Positions 10,337-21,900 of a stretch of DNA of 64,000 bases are shown piece after piece. The notes below the pieces were generated by a model. It was not told where the DNA came from and did not search any database. It saw nothing but the letters and a program-made list of their open reading frames with translations. Source of the stretch: Polytrichum commune (lineage: Eukaryota; Streptophyta; Polytrichopsida; Polytrichales; Polytrichaceae). The DNA lies in contig OX485808.1 in NCBI GenBank assembly GCA_950295325.1, positions 41,992,527 through 42,056,526 of the forward strand, in the 5' to 3' direction. How positions within the stretch are numbered: the first letter of the stretch is position 1; every line of letters begins with the position of its first letter. Position numbers and translations under genes: made by a program.

Positions 10337-13300
10337 CTATGGAAGAGAACTCACTGTCACTTGGTAGATGGGTGGTTGGGGTTCTGATTTGGACTGCAGT
10401 GTGATAATGCAACCAAATCCCGGTTGAGGGATCATAGTTAACTTCAGAACAGTCGCATGCATAGCTTCAGCAGAGGCCACCATCTGCCTCTGCTTTGCCG
10501 AAGGTGCGCTGCTGGATCGCCGAACAAGCTTGGACAGTCTTGTGGTAGGAATGAAATCGGGGTTTTCTGGAACACGGATTCGAGACATATCCAGCGGGGT
10601 CGCAGAGTTGGTGAAGAGTCGAGTCGGTGTGATGCGCTCCTTTGGTGGAAGTTGAAAACCTGCGTTCTCAAGCGCAAAGATCTCCGAGCGGGTGAGGTTG
10701 GTACCAATCTTCACGGGCCAGATTGGGGGAATAGGTGGCTTCTGGTCATCAGCAGAGAACGGCATGACCCATTTTCGACGAGGGCCCTTGACGCAACGCT
10801 CGATGTCGTCTGGACAAAAGACGAAGTCAGTGCGCTTCATAGTTTGGAGTTTGTAGTGATGCCACATACCGGTGTAGGTCGGCGTAGGGACGCTCTTGTT
10901 ATTGGTGACGATTCTTGTGGTGCACTTCTTCTTCGTGCCCGCATGATTAGCCCAACAAGACTTTCCAGAGGTATAGGGTATGCGGGCAATATGCCAAAGA
11001 AAGACATCTACTTTGGTTTCTTGCACGGCGGTGACACGCTGGAAACCAAGTCCTGCAGGTGAAGGCACTTGAACCTCTTGTACAGAGGGGGAAGACTCCT
11101 CAATGATAGTAGGCAGTGTTTCAGGTTGAGAGCGAGTGACTCGCTTACCGGGGGGAGGGCGAGAGAAGTTCACAGTATCCGGACGGTGGGTTTCGCCATC
11201 ATCACCAATTGGAGTGTCGGGTCTTCGCTTCTGCGATCCAAACACCTCGGCGCCCTCAAGGTGTGGATCACGAGTGCAAAACTCTTCCCCACCGGGCATG
11301 TCAAACAAGACCTTCTGCAACACTGTGGGGTCGCCAGTACGCTGAGCTCGACGTTGAACACCCCTGAGCTTGAGTTCTTCTTTGCTTGGACCGTCTCCGC
11401 CAATTCCACCTTTAAGGAACTGGTAGTATGCAACAACTTGTAAGAAGGCCCGAATGTAGTCGTCCACCGTAGCCACGTATAGATCTCCACCCTTGTTGCC
11501 GGAGGCTTGAAGCCACTTGTTGTGGACGGACTCCGCAAGATTGCAGGACGGCATCTCGGCCAACTGGTCTTGGGTTAAAACCTTTTCCTGATTGGAGAAA
11601 TGAAGTGTTAGAATAGGCACAGAGAGAGGAAACCGAAACCATGAAAAACCAAAAATGAATCATGAAGGAGATGTACCAGTTCCATGAAACCACCCCATTG
11701 AAGGTAGCGGAAGTGCGAGAAAGCAAGCCAGAGCTGAAGATGCTTGAGACCGTCCTCACTTGTACAATTCGATGACGCCCACCAAGCCTTGATAGCTAGG
11801 TACCTAGTCTCCGCCTCTTGCATAGAGGAAGCATTCCGATATTGAAGGCAAAGGTGTCTATGTTGGTCTTGTAACTCATGCTTTATATACGATTTTGTAT
11901 GCTTTTCGAGCGATTGTTTCCAATGAAAAAAACAAGTGCGCTCACGACCCTCCATGGGAACTTTGGGATCCCCCGAACCATACACAATGCGAACAGCGTT
12001 CCAATTGGCTTGGGCACTGTCGGCCATGAAGCCTATAAAGTTTGGATGTGGGATACCGTGACGGGCCATGACGTGGTTGAGGTTCTGCTAGAAGAGAACT
12101 TGGGCATCCTTATCCTCGGATTGGAAATCACAACATGAAATGGTCATGACCCGTTGATAAGTCCCATCGTAAACATGAGCGGCCATGGTGGTCCACCCTT
12201 TGACCCGCTTGACGTGATCGGACATCATCCACGCATTCTCGAGGTCCCCACCCGGTTGCATCCGACGAACCAAATCCACACCACTTCCAGGACCCACCTC
12301 CGACATCTTGAAGACGAACACCTTGTATGTATCGTCACCTTGTCCTGGGAATTGGTTCCGTTGGACGTAAGCCCAATTGCTAACGCCCCGGAGCTTTGCG
12401 ATGCCATCCATAACACCAAACCTCCGCAAATATTTAAAAGAGGTAACCTTAGAGCGAAGGTTGGGGGAATTCAACTCTCTACAACTCTCAAACACAGGTT
12501 CGAGCTCTTTCAAGGAGAGGAGACGTTGTGTGTCATTATTACCAGAAAGGAGGAAATCACCTACAATGTCCTTGTTGGCTTCGAGGACGATCTTGCTGTA
12601 CGTGGCTTGAGGAGAACGGTCAACGTGCTCCTCGAGAAGTGCATTGATACGCTTTCGGCTGTCTCTGTAGTCTCCAACCTTGACTGGATGTTGATGAGTA
12701 CCAATATGAATGCAGGCTCTTTGGGAGGACTCCTTCCCATGGACGTAGAAGATTTTGGCATCGCATAGTGCAATGCATTTGGGAGGTTGTTTGCAGATCC
12801 TGCAAACAAGAGTAGATTTGGATGGCACAATGCCAGAGAGAGGGAAAGGATCTTTAGTGAAACCTTCAAATTCCGTGTCGTTGACCTTAGATGCACGATG
12901 GGGTCGTTGAAGGTAATCACAACTAGGGTTTTGGCATTGGAGATGGCCAACACAGGCAGAGGAACGAAAGGCAAGGCCAACGTCGTTTGTAATGTTGGTG
13001 GTTTGAGTCTTAGTCCAAACATGGCCATCATATTGCTTGTCCATGCCGTCCAAGGACTTGGCCCTGGTTTGAGAGGAAGAGACTTATGCTGCAGGGAGGA
13101 CAAATAACTGGGTACCATCGAAATGAGGGGGAAGGTGATTAACTAATTGGATTTGTAGTTTATCGTAATCTAATGTCTTGAGGACGTTCTTACTACCTGG
13201 CATAGAACCAAGACGACGAAGACATTGAACAATCACTAGTAGAAAACATGGTAAAAAAGAACCGCAGTGGTTTTCCCATTGCGGTTCTTTTGACCACCCT

Positions 13301-14109
13301 GATCTACAGTCACAAAACGACTGCACATTTGTTTTTTTGGTTGTATGAGTGCAATTTTGAAATTGTGGGGGCATGTAATACACCGTTGCAAAGGTATTTT
13401 CAAGACCTATCCAGAGGTATATTATAAGCCCCCAAAATTTCAAAATTACAATCGTAAAACCAAAAAAACAAAACCGCAATTGTTTAATGACTGCAGATGA
13501 GGGTGGTCAAAAGAACCGCAATGGGAAAACCACTGCGGTTCTTTTTTACCATGTTTTCTACTAGTGAATAGGTTGAGGAGGCTTGGACGTAGAGGGTATT
13601 GAAGTAGGTGAAGGCACAGAGAGAGAAGGAGAGGGCGTTACATAGGCAGGAGAGGGAAACAAAAGAGGAGAATCATGAACTGCTACATCTTCATGCTAAA
13701 CTGGTCCATCTTCACTCGAAGAATCAGACAAGTCTATAACGTTGTCTAGACCAGGCTCGGTCTTGACACTTATTACGGGAGGGGTGCTAAAGGCAGCAGT
13801 GGATGATCGAAGAGGAGTAAGGATTTCTGTCGACACTCCGATCTGAGAATCTGGCCAGCCACAAACCCTATACTTTCCCGCGGCAAGCTCCCAAACTACA
13901 ATGCCATTGTCGGATACCTTGGAGGTCTCATGGAAGGTATGAATGAGCAATCCAGTATCAGGATGGAAGATCTCACGCTCTACCCATATTGTATTGGGTT
14001 TGAAAGAGAACCTAATGCTAAGATGAAGCTCGGAGACAACAGCAATACCTCGTGCATCAATGGGGAAAAGAATGGGGACCCCGATGCCATGGGAACGAAG
14101 TTCGGCCAT
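10337..14109 (-). pseudogene. Mutator-like (MULE) transposase, multiply disrupted
   Basis: One large transposase can be followed from an ATG at 14109 (MAELRSHG) to a stop at 10337. In order it holds an N-terminal part ending in VKTEPGLDNVIDLSDSSSED, which looks like a SUMO acceptor (VKTE) plus a SUMO-interacting motif (VIDLS followed by acids); a Pro/Ser-rich linker; Cys/His clusters (CQNPSC; CRICKQPPKC; HIGTHQH); and the catalytic region with AHVYDGTYQRVM, GFMADSAQANW and ERTCFFHW, as in MULE-type DDE enzymes. A GT–AG intron spans 11588–11676. The C-terminal exon (11587–10337) is basic and Ser/Pro-rich. Lesions are in-frame TAG codons at 13696–13698 and 12088–12090, a one-base frameshift at about 13085–13110, and a CACTA MITE at 13234–13566. 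Coding resumes in frame after each TAG, so the damage is recent. I identify the family from motifs only. Confidence 0.75.
13234..13566. mobile_element. CACTA-type MITE inserted in the MULE transposase
   Basis: A 333-bp element that starts CACTAGTAGAAAACATGGTA and ends with the reverse complement; the terminal inverted repeats extend for about 75 bases with few mismatches. It is flanked by AAT on both sides (13231–13233 and 13567–13569), the 3-bp target duplication expected for CACTA/En-Spm elements. It has no coding capacity. Removing it rejoins two parts of the transposase frame (PSTSKPPQPI and VQCLRRLGSM), which shows the insertion came after the transposase gene was in place. Confidence 0.9.
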
Positions 14110-15359
14110 CACAACGAGGGGGATGCGCAAAGATGGGAATGAGAAAGAGGATGCTGAAAAGTGTGGAATACTTATCCATTGTAAATATGCTTTAAAAAGG
14201 GTAAACAATGAACAGTGACCAAAAATACCGTAAACCCTAAATCTTGAACAGTGGCACTATAAAGGTCTGAGAGGGTTGGGGAAGGGTCTTTTTGGGAGCG
14301 AAGGAAAGGGATGCTGAGAGAGTAGAGAGTACGAAAAAGGAAGCAGAGCGGAACTGGGACGCACACATGAAGGAACCAGAGCACAATACAGATTCCACAA
14401 TAGATATAGGAAAGAAGCGGAAGAAGCGAAAGGGAGGATTGAGTTTCAGCAATTCGAAACAGAGGAGACAGAGAGAACTGAAGAAGAAGGAGGAATCGTA
14501 CATAGAGGGTAGAGGAACCCCATCAGACGTGCAAAGCACAGGTGGAGAGAGCAAGAGAGGATCTTCGAAACGGCAATTGAATCTGCAGCCGATAGAGAAA
14601 GACCGCCGACCGGGAGGATAGTGAATCCCCCGCGGCATCTATGGAAGAAAGCGAGCAACCCAACAGTTCAAATCAAAGCGGGTATCAGGAGGAGACAAGA
14701 GATGATTCCATTCTTATAGTAAGATTGTCATTTAAGTTATATGAAAAATGGCATTTGAGGATTCAATTTAAAGCAAACATGACAATGGAATAATTGAATG
14801 CGTGCGTCAATGTTAGGTCGTTGCCACATCTATGTATTTTCAATGTTTGTTGTATGGTTAGGATAACGGCCACATATCAGAAAGATTGAATATATGTTCA
14901 AACAGTGGTCTCGGCACCGAGAGGGTACCTCCAGGAACCCTAAGTCACGGTCGAATTTTAGAATGGATGTACGAGTCAAGGTTAAATTCGCGGCACATTT
15001 TAGTGTGCGCAATGGATTGAGAGAGAATGAGGTTGGAGGATTTTGATAAAAGGTTCTTAAGCTTCATGGATGAATGAATATATGCTTTGGTAGTTCAATG
15101 TGTGGTTTGTTGGAGTTTGAGAGGGAAATGCTTTAGTTGAAGGGGACCAGATATTGTCATTTTGTGGAATGCTCCGAGGGGGTAAGATTTACGATGACTA
15201 GGACTAGATTTTGGAGGAGCCAATCAGCTCTCGGCTCGGCTCCGAGAGGGTAAGGTTGAGGGGGTAAGGTAGAGATGGACCCGATTTTGAGGTTGTGCGG
15301 AGGCTTCGAGTTCATGGTTGTGGGGCTCTCGGCACCGAGTGGTATGTTTTCTGAAGGAC
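14110..15359. other. Sequence upstream of the MULE pseudogene; purine-rich tract
   Basis: A strongly purine-rich plus strand lies at 14280–14610, so the minus strand is pyrimidine-rich, as in plant 5' leaders; it may be the leader of the MULE gene. It causes charged and hydrophobic ORFs on opposite strands (109 and 133 codons) that I do not call genes. From about 14900 to 15350 there are several CTCTCGGC…CCGAG motifs that also occur beyond the satellite array at 57390–57860. Confidence 0.4.
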
Positions 15360-18300
15360 CAGATTTCGCATTGATTTGAATGTTTGAGTTAGCACATAGA
15401 TTCCGAGAGGCTAGGCCTTTCAAGGGTAATGGACCAGATTTCGCGATGATTTGAATGTTTGAGTTAGCACATAGATTCCGAGAGGCTAGGCCTTCCAAGG
15501 GTAATTGACCAAATTTTGACTTTGTTGTGTATGCTTGAGTTAGCACTTAGATTCCGAGAGGCTAGGCCTTTCAAGGGTAATGGACCAGATTTCGCGATGA
15601 TTTGAATGTTTGAGTTAGCACATAGATTCCGAGAGGCTAGGCCATCCAAGGGTAATTGACCACATGTTGACTTTGTTGTGTATGCTTGAGTTAGCACTTA
15701 GATTCCGAGAGGCTAGGCCTTTCAAGGGTAATGGACCAGATTTCGCATTGATTTGAATGTTTGAGTTAGCACTTAGATTTCGAGAGGCTAGGCCTTTCAA
15801 GGGTAATGGACCAGATTTTGACTTTGTTGTGTATGCTTGAGTGAGCACTTACATTCCGAGAGGCTAGGCACTCAAGGGTCTTGGACGAGATTTTGCATTG
15901 ATTTGAATGTTTGAGTTAGCACTTAGATTCCGAGAGGCTAGGCCTTTCAAGGGTCATGGACCAGATTTCGCATTGATTTGAATGTTTGAGTTAGCACTTA
16001 GGTTCCGAGAGGCTAGGCCTTTCCAGGGTAATGGACCCGATTTCGCATTGCTTTGTATGTTTGAGTTAGCACTTAGATTCTGAGAGGCTAGGCCTTTCAA
16101 GGGTAATGGACCAGATTTCGCGATGATTTGAATGTTTGAGTTAGCACATAGATTCCGAGAGGCTAGGCCTTCCAAGGGAAATTGACCAAATTTTGACTTT
16201 GTTGTGTATGCTTGAGTTAGCACTTAGATTCCGAGAGGCTAGGCCTTTCAAGGGTAATGGACCAGATTTCGAATTGATTTGAATGTTTGAGTTAGCACTT
16301 AGATTCCGAGAGGCTAGGCCTTTCAAGGGTAATGGACCAGATTTCGAATTGATTTGAATGTTTGAGTTACCACTTAGATTCCAAGAGGCTAGGCACTCAA
16401 GGGTCTTGGACGAGATTTCGCATTGATTTGAATGTTTGAGTTAGCACTTAGAATCCGAGAGGCTAGGCTTTTCAAGGGTAATGGACCAGATTTCGCATTG
16501 ATTTGAATGTTTGAGTTAGCACTTAGATTCCGAGAGGCTAGGCCTTTCAAGGGTAATGGACCAAATTTCGCGTTGATTTGAATGTTTGAGTTAGCACATA
16601 GATTCCGAGAGGCTAGGCCTTTCAAGGGTAACGGACCAGATTTCGCGATGATTTGAATGTTTGAGTTAGCACATAGATTCCGAGAGGCTAGGCCATCCAA
16701 GGGTAATTGACCACATGTTGACTTTGTTGTGTATGCTTGAGTTAGCACTTAGATTCCGAGAGGCTAGGCCTTTCAAGGGTAATGGACTAGATTTCGCATT
16801 GATTTGAATGTTTGAGTTAGCACTTAGATTTCGAGAGGCTAGGCCTTTCAAGGGTAATGGACCAGATTTTGACTTTGTTGTGTATGCTTGAGTGAGCACT
16901 TACATTCCGAGAGGCTAGGCACTCAAGGGTCTTGGACGAGATTTTGCATTGATTTGAATGTTTGAGTTAGCACTTAGATTCCGAGAGGCTAGGCCTTTCA
17001 AGGGTCATGGACCAGATTTCGCATTGATTTGAATGTTTGAGTTAGCACTTAGGTTCCGAGAGGCTAGGCCTTTCCAGGGTAATGGACCCGATTTCGCATT
17101 GCTTTGTATGTTTGAGTTAGCACTTAGATTCTGAGAGGCTAGGCCTTTCAAGGGTAATGGACCAGATTTCGCGATGATTTGAATGTTTGAGTTAGCACAT
17201 AGATTCCGAGAGGCTAGGCCTTCCAAGGGAAATTGACCAAATTTTGACTTTGTTGTGTATGCTTGAGTTAGCACTTAGATTCCGAGAGGCTAGGCCTTTC
17301 AAGGGTAATGGACCAGATTTCGAATTGATTTGAATGTTTGAGTTAGCACTTAGATTCCGAGAGGCTAGGCCTTTCAAGGGTAATGGACCAGATTTCGAAT
17401 TGATTTGAATGTTTGAGTTACCACTTAGATTCCAAGAGGCTAGGCACTCAAGGGTCTTGGACGAGATTTCGCATTGATTTGAATGTTTGAGTTAGCACTT
17501 AGAATCCGAGAGGCTAGGCTTTTCAAGGGTAATGGACCAGATTTCGCATTGATTTGAATGTTTGAGTTAGCACTTAGATTCCGAGAGGCTAGGCCTTTCA
17601 AGGGTAATGGACCAAATTTCGCGTTGATTTGAATGTTTGAGTTAGCACATAGATTCCGAGAGGCTAGGCCTTTCAAGGGTAACGGACCAAATTTCGCGTT
17701 GATTTGAATGTTTGAGTTAGCACATTGATTCCGAGAGGCTAGTCCTTTCAAGGGTAATGGACCAGATTTTGACTTTGTTGTGTATGCTTGAGTTAGCACT
17801 TAGATTCCGAGAGGCTAGGCACTCAAGGGTAATGGACCAGATTTCGCATTGATTTGAATGTTTGAGTTACCACTTAGATTCCGAGAGGCTAGGCCTTTCA
17901 AGGGTCTTGGACCACATTTTGACTTTGTTGTGTATGCTTGAGTTAGCACTTAGATTCCGAGAGGCTAGGCCTTTCAAGGGTAATGGACCAGATTTCGCGT
18001 TGATTGAATGTTTGAGTTAGCACATAGATTCCGAGAGGCTAGGCCTTTCAAGGGTAATGGACTTGATTTTGACTTTGTTGTGTATGCTTGAGTTAGCACT
18101 TAGATTCCCAGAGGCTAGGCACTCAAGGGTCTTGGACCAGATTTCGCATTGATTTGAATGTTTGAGTTAGCACATAGATTCCGAGAGGCTAGGCCTTTCA
18201 AGGGTAATGGACTTGATTTTGACTTTGTTGTGTATGCTTGAGTTAGCACTTAGATTCCGAGAGGCTAGGCACTCAAGGGTCTTGGACGAGATTTTGCATT

Positions 18301-18716
18301 GATTTGAATGTTTGAGTTAGCACTTAGATTCCGAGAGGCTAGGCCTTTCAAGGGTCATGGACCAGATTTCGCATTGATTTGAATGTTTGAGTTAGCACTT
18401 AGGTTCCGAGAGGCTAGGCCTTTCAAGGGTAATGGACCCGATTTCGCATTGCTTTGTATGTTTGAGTTAGCACTTAGATTCTGAGAGGCTAGGCCTTTCA
18501 AGGGTAATGGACCAGATTTCGCGATGATTTGAATGTTTGAGTTAGCACATAGATTCCGAGAGGCTAGGCCTTCCAAGGGAAATTGACCAAATTTTGACTT
18601 TGTTGTGTATGCTTGAGTTAGCACTTAGATTCCGAGAGGCTAGGCCTTTCAAGGGTAATGGACCAGATTTCGCGTTGATTGAATGTTTGAGTTAGCACAT
18701 AGATTCCGAGAGGCTA
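15360..18716 (+). repeat. 75-bp satellite array 1 with 1,051-bp higher-order repeat
   Basis: About 45 tandem units of 74–76 bp, each beginning near CTTAGATTCCGAGAGGCTAG. Two monomer types alternate: one ends in ATTTCGCATTGATTTGAATG, the other in TTTTGACTTTGTTGTGTATG. Long stretches repeat exactly at a distance of 1,051 bp (for example 15615–15848 against 16666–16899, and 16141–16326 against 17192–17377), so a block of about 14 monomers has been duplicated. Because 75 is a multiple of three, the array is open in several frames; those repeated-peptide ORFs are not genes. The same satellite occurs at 48541–51785 (same orientation) and 56495–57344 (inverted). The array ends abruptly at 18716. Confidence 0.95.
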
Positions 18717-21700
18717 GCCGGTTAATTTCTTCTTCATTGTAATGACGACCAGCCAAGAACTTGGGTATTGATAAGTAAGCCATGCCTCCAATGTAGCAAA
18801 ATTATGAATAGCAATAAAGAAGCAAAAGCTTCGCTTATTTGCCATTCACCAAATCGCTACAAGCCTACAATGCACAAATAACCTAAACCCTAGAACCAGA
18901 TGATATTGTGTAGATGAATCAAACCGGATGAAATTTGCCTATTTCACAATTCATCCGGGTAAGAATCCTCCTCCTGAAAATGGTTGCCGGTTGAAATCCG
19001 TTGTGTTTTCAAAAGCACCGGTTTACACTAAATGCAGGTTGGACCCGGAGATTGGGATGCATGCCATTCAAGCAAGTTGAAGGTGAATTTCAAACGATTC
19101 AAAAACCCTTGTAGAGTCTTAAATGCCCCCATATGATCAACGCAATTTCTAATGACAGATGGGTGCTCGAAGATTGGTGCCATTGGAACATGTTTCGGTT
19201 CCTTCTCTTAAAAATAACACTTCTATTGAATAACTAAGTGCAGATCTACAAATAAACACCAATTTGAAAATCACATATTATATGTACTAGGCAAGATTGG
19301 ACCAAGTGCCCCAAACTTAAGTGTCACTTCCTATTTGGATTATACGAGGCTATATGTAGTGTCCAATAATTCTTTATGCAATAATTCTTTCCGTCCAATG
19401 TTCAAGTTTTGAAGTAAGCACACCTAGTTCAATTGCTCAACTTCAATAGACACCTATATTTGATAGGGTCTGTAGTCAAGTACGGATAAGTTGTTTGAAA
19501 AAGGGATTGAACTACATGCTTCATTTTTTCCAGAAGGTTCTAGGCCCTTTAATCAACATGCGGGGGTGGGGACAGTAATTCGATCATTTCAGAAGGAAAA
19601 AATATCTTCACTTTTGCATTGTATTAGATACATGTACAAGCTTCAAATATAATGAGGAAAACAATGATGGGCATGATATGGATTTGCTAATAATCTTGCA
19701 CTAATTGCGTATTGTAAGTACGACAGTATGTAGGGAGTAGAAGATAGTTAACATTTAGAGAGGCATGACAGTTATAGGTGTAACATTTATATCGTGACCG
19801 GTGGCCTGTAGTGGGTTCTGAATATATATCTATATTTCCCCTAATTTTAAGTTACGGAGCCCATTATAACCAACATATATCTTCACCATGACCGACAACA
19901 ACTATTTCGACCCTAAACCCTCCACTCCATAAGGTCCTCACGTCTATAATATACAAATATCGACTTCTCACGTTTACAATATCAATCTATCGACTTCTAG
20001 GGTTTGCCATGCGCGTTCATGCATCGGTCTACTTATCGGTGATGGGTGCGTTAATATCGGTTATGGGTGTCTATTGCCTCAAGCCTGCACGACGGTGTAA
20101 GGATGTTGAGTGTTCGTAGTACTACGCATAAGTTAAGGGCTCTTAATTGCAAGGTGTTACACTGTTGGTTATAACATAACAGTTGGTATGTATTTAATTT
20201 GTGGTATTGATTATAACATATTATGGTGAAAGTGGGTGTCGCAAGGGTTAGCCCTCCATCCCATATTAATATTGTGCACTTTCATAAGGCTACTAGTAGG
20301 CAAATTGAATCCGCTGGCAAGTCTTTCAGACCGTCTAGTTGTGCATGATCGTCGTCCTATTAATGGTTAGTGGTCTATAGACTGTGGTGCATATATGTCC
20401 CAACCCACTCTAGGTACACTAAATATGATATTTAGTGTTAGATACACAAAATACGAACGCATACACTAAATATTAGTAACCCTAGATGAAAGTAAGTAAC
20501 ATTAATTGTGAACTATATGAATTAATCCACATATTGCACACTATAAAATTAATGTTAAACGTGTTAACTGTTTACAAAATGGTACTCCCTTCTTTGTAAA
20601 TTTGACTCTATAAATGTTAACGAATGAAATACAACCATAATATTCCATCCTATGGTGACATACAATCTAGTTTTGGTACCATTAGAAGGTACATGGCTAC
20701 ACGTTCATGTGATGTGTCCAAGTATGTGGGTTTGTTCTTGGTGCAGATTGAGAAATATTTGGAAGTTGTGGAATCAATGCAAATGAATCTCACCAAAGGA
20801 CCATTGATTCATACTTCACCCGTGATTTGTAAACTTGTGTTTCAATATAATTATAGTTTTGATTGGGGATTGTAATTTTATGAACGGTATTCACCCACAA
20901 GGACTCTTAACAATTGCGTCTATTTACAAATGTGGAATTTTGTATATTGCTCAAAAAAGTAATTTTATAACTGTGTTATGTCAATGTTATGTTATGTTAA
21001 CATGTCATGTTATGTCAATATGACATTCAGATAAATTGGAGCACACCCTGTGGCCCTATTACTTATATCTCGCGCAACCAAGTGTGTCAAGTCAAGAAAG
21101 TTGCATCAAAATGTTGTACACACATACTTACTAGGCTAAGCAGGCTAACAAGGAATGATCATAATATAGTTGCATTTGACACTCTTCAAACTTTGTCCAT
21201 TTTTATTGAGAGCTATCAGTTTTTAACATCATCATGGTATCTACTAGGGTCATGCATAACATTCATTTGCAGATTTTGTCACTTGAAACCCTTTATTGAG
21301 TTGGATGAAGCGTGGCATTCAACAATTTGAATGCACTTTCTAAATTTGTAATTGCAAGACTTCATCCATATATTAATATGCTTTGACAAGTTTACTCCAC
21401 AAGTTTACTAGTAGGGTTTAGGGTACCCTAAACTTGAATCAGCATTGTTTGCTACCCCAAACAATACATTGTGCTCTATTAAACACTCCAAACAGTGGGT
21501 GCTCATGTGGATCATTAGCCCTAAGCCGATGTGGCATCACAATTTAACTTCTAATGAATGACATCGCTGGGTAAACGCCATTCATCGCTCAATATCACGA
21601 CACTTGATGAGTAACATAATTCCCTACATGCATAATACTAGCTTAAGGGTTGCCCCACACTTTTACGGTGACCATACAAAGAAGACTTAAATCACAAAGA

Positions 21701-21840
21701 TTGCATACAAACAAACTTCTCATCCATCAACATAAGGAACACTTGGCTCACATGATAGGATTGTGGCCACAGACCTGATCATGATATCAATCAAAGTATT
21801 CAAAGCCAGTATGGAGTTCACTAAAGTACCTTAACCAAAA
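18717..21840. other. Intergenic, repeat-derived, no gene seen
   Basis: AT-rich sequence. A small hairpin (CCGGATGAA…TTCATCCGG, about 18930–18960) lies near the array edge. A block at 19260–19400 (around AAGATTGGACCAAGTGCCCC) is repeated in direct orientation at 41090–41230. Around 20400–20520 is one copy of a dispersed repeat bordered by ACTAAATAT…ATATTTAGT motifs, also found near 34930–35090 and 61720–61840. ORFs of 62–107 codons at 20624–21330 show no family features. Confidence 0.45.
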
Positions 21841-21900
21841 AACCCTAAACCCTAAACCCAAACACAGACCCAAACCCAAACCCTAAACCCTACAAACGAA
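21841..21900. repeat. Interstitial telomere-like CCCTAAA stretch
   Basis: Several copies of CCCTAAA and variants (CCCAAAC) in a row, the plant telomere motif in C-rich orientation. Similar short stretches lie at about 23460–23490 (G-rich orientation) and 34075–34105 (C-rich). They are too short for a chromosome end and are most likely interstitial remnants or telo-box sequences. Confidence 0.7.

Noticed and set aside
14237-14638. Overlapping ORFs on both strands upstream of the MULE pseudogene
   Set aside because: A purine-rich tract yields Lys/Glu/Arg on one strand and Phe/Leu/Ser on the other. Composition explains both.
15157-18624. Many minus-strand ORFs with repeated peptides such as GLASRNLSANSNIQ
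   Set aside because: They are translations of the 75-bp satellite, whose length is also divisible by three. There is no start context, splice signals or non-repeat domain.
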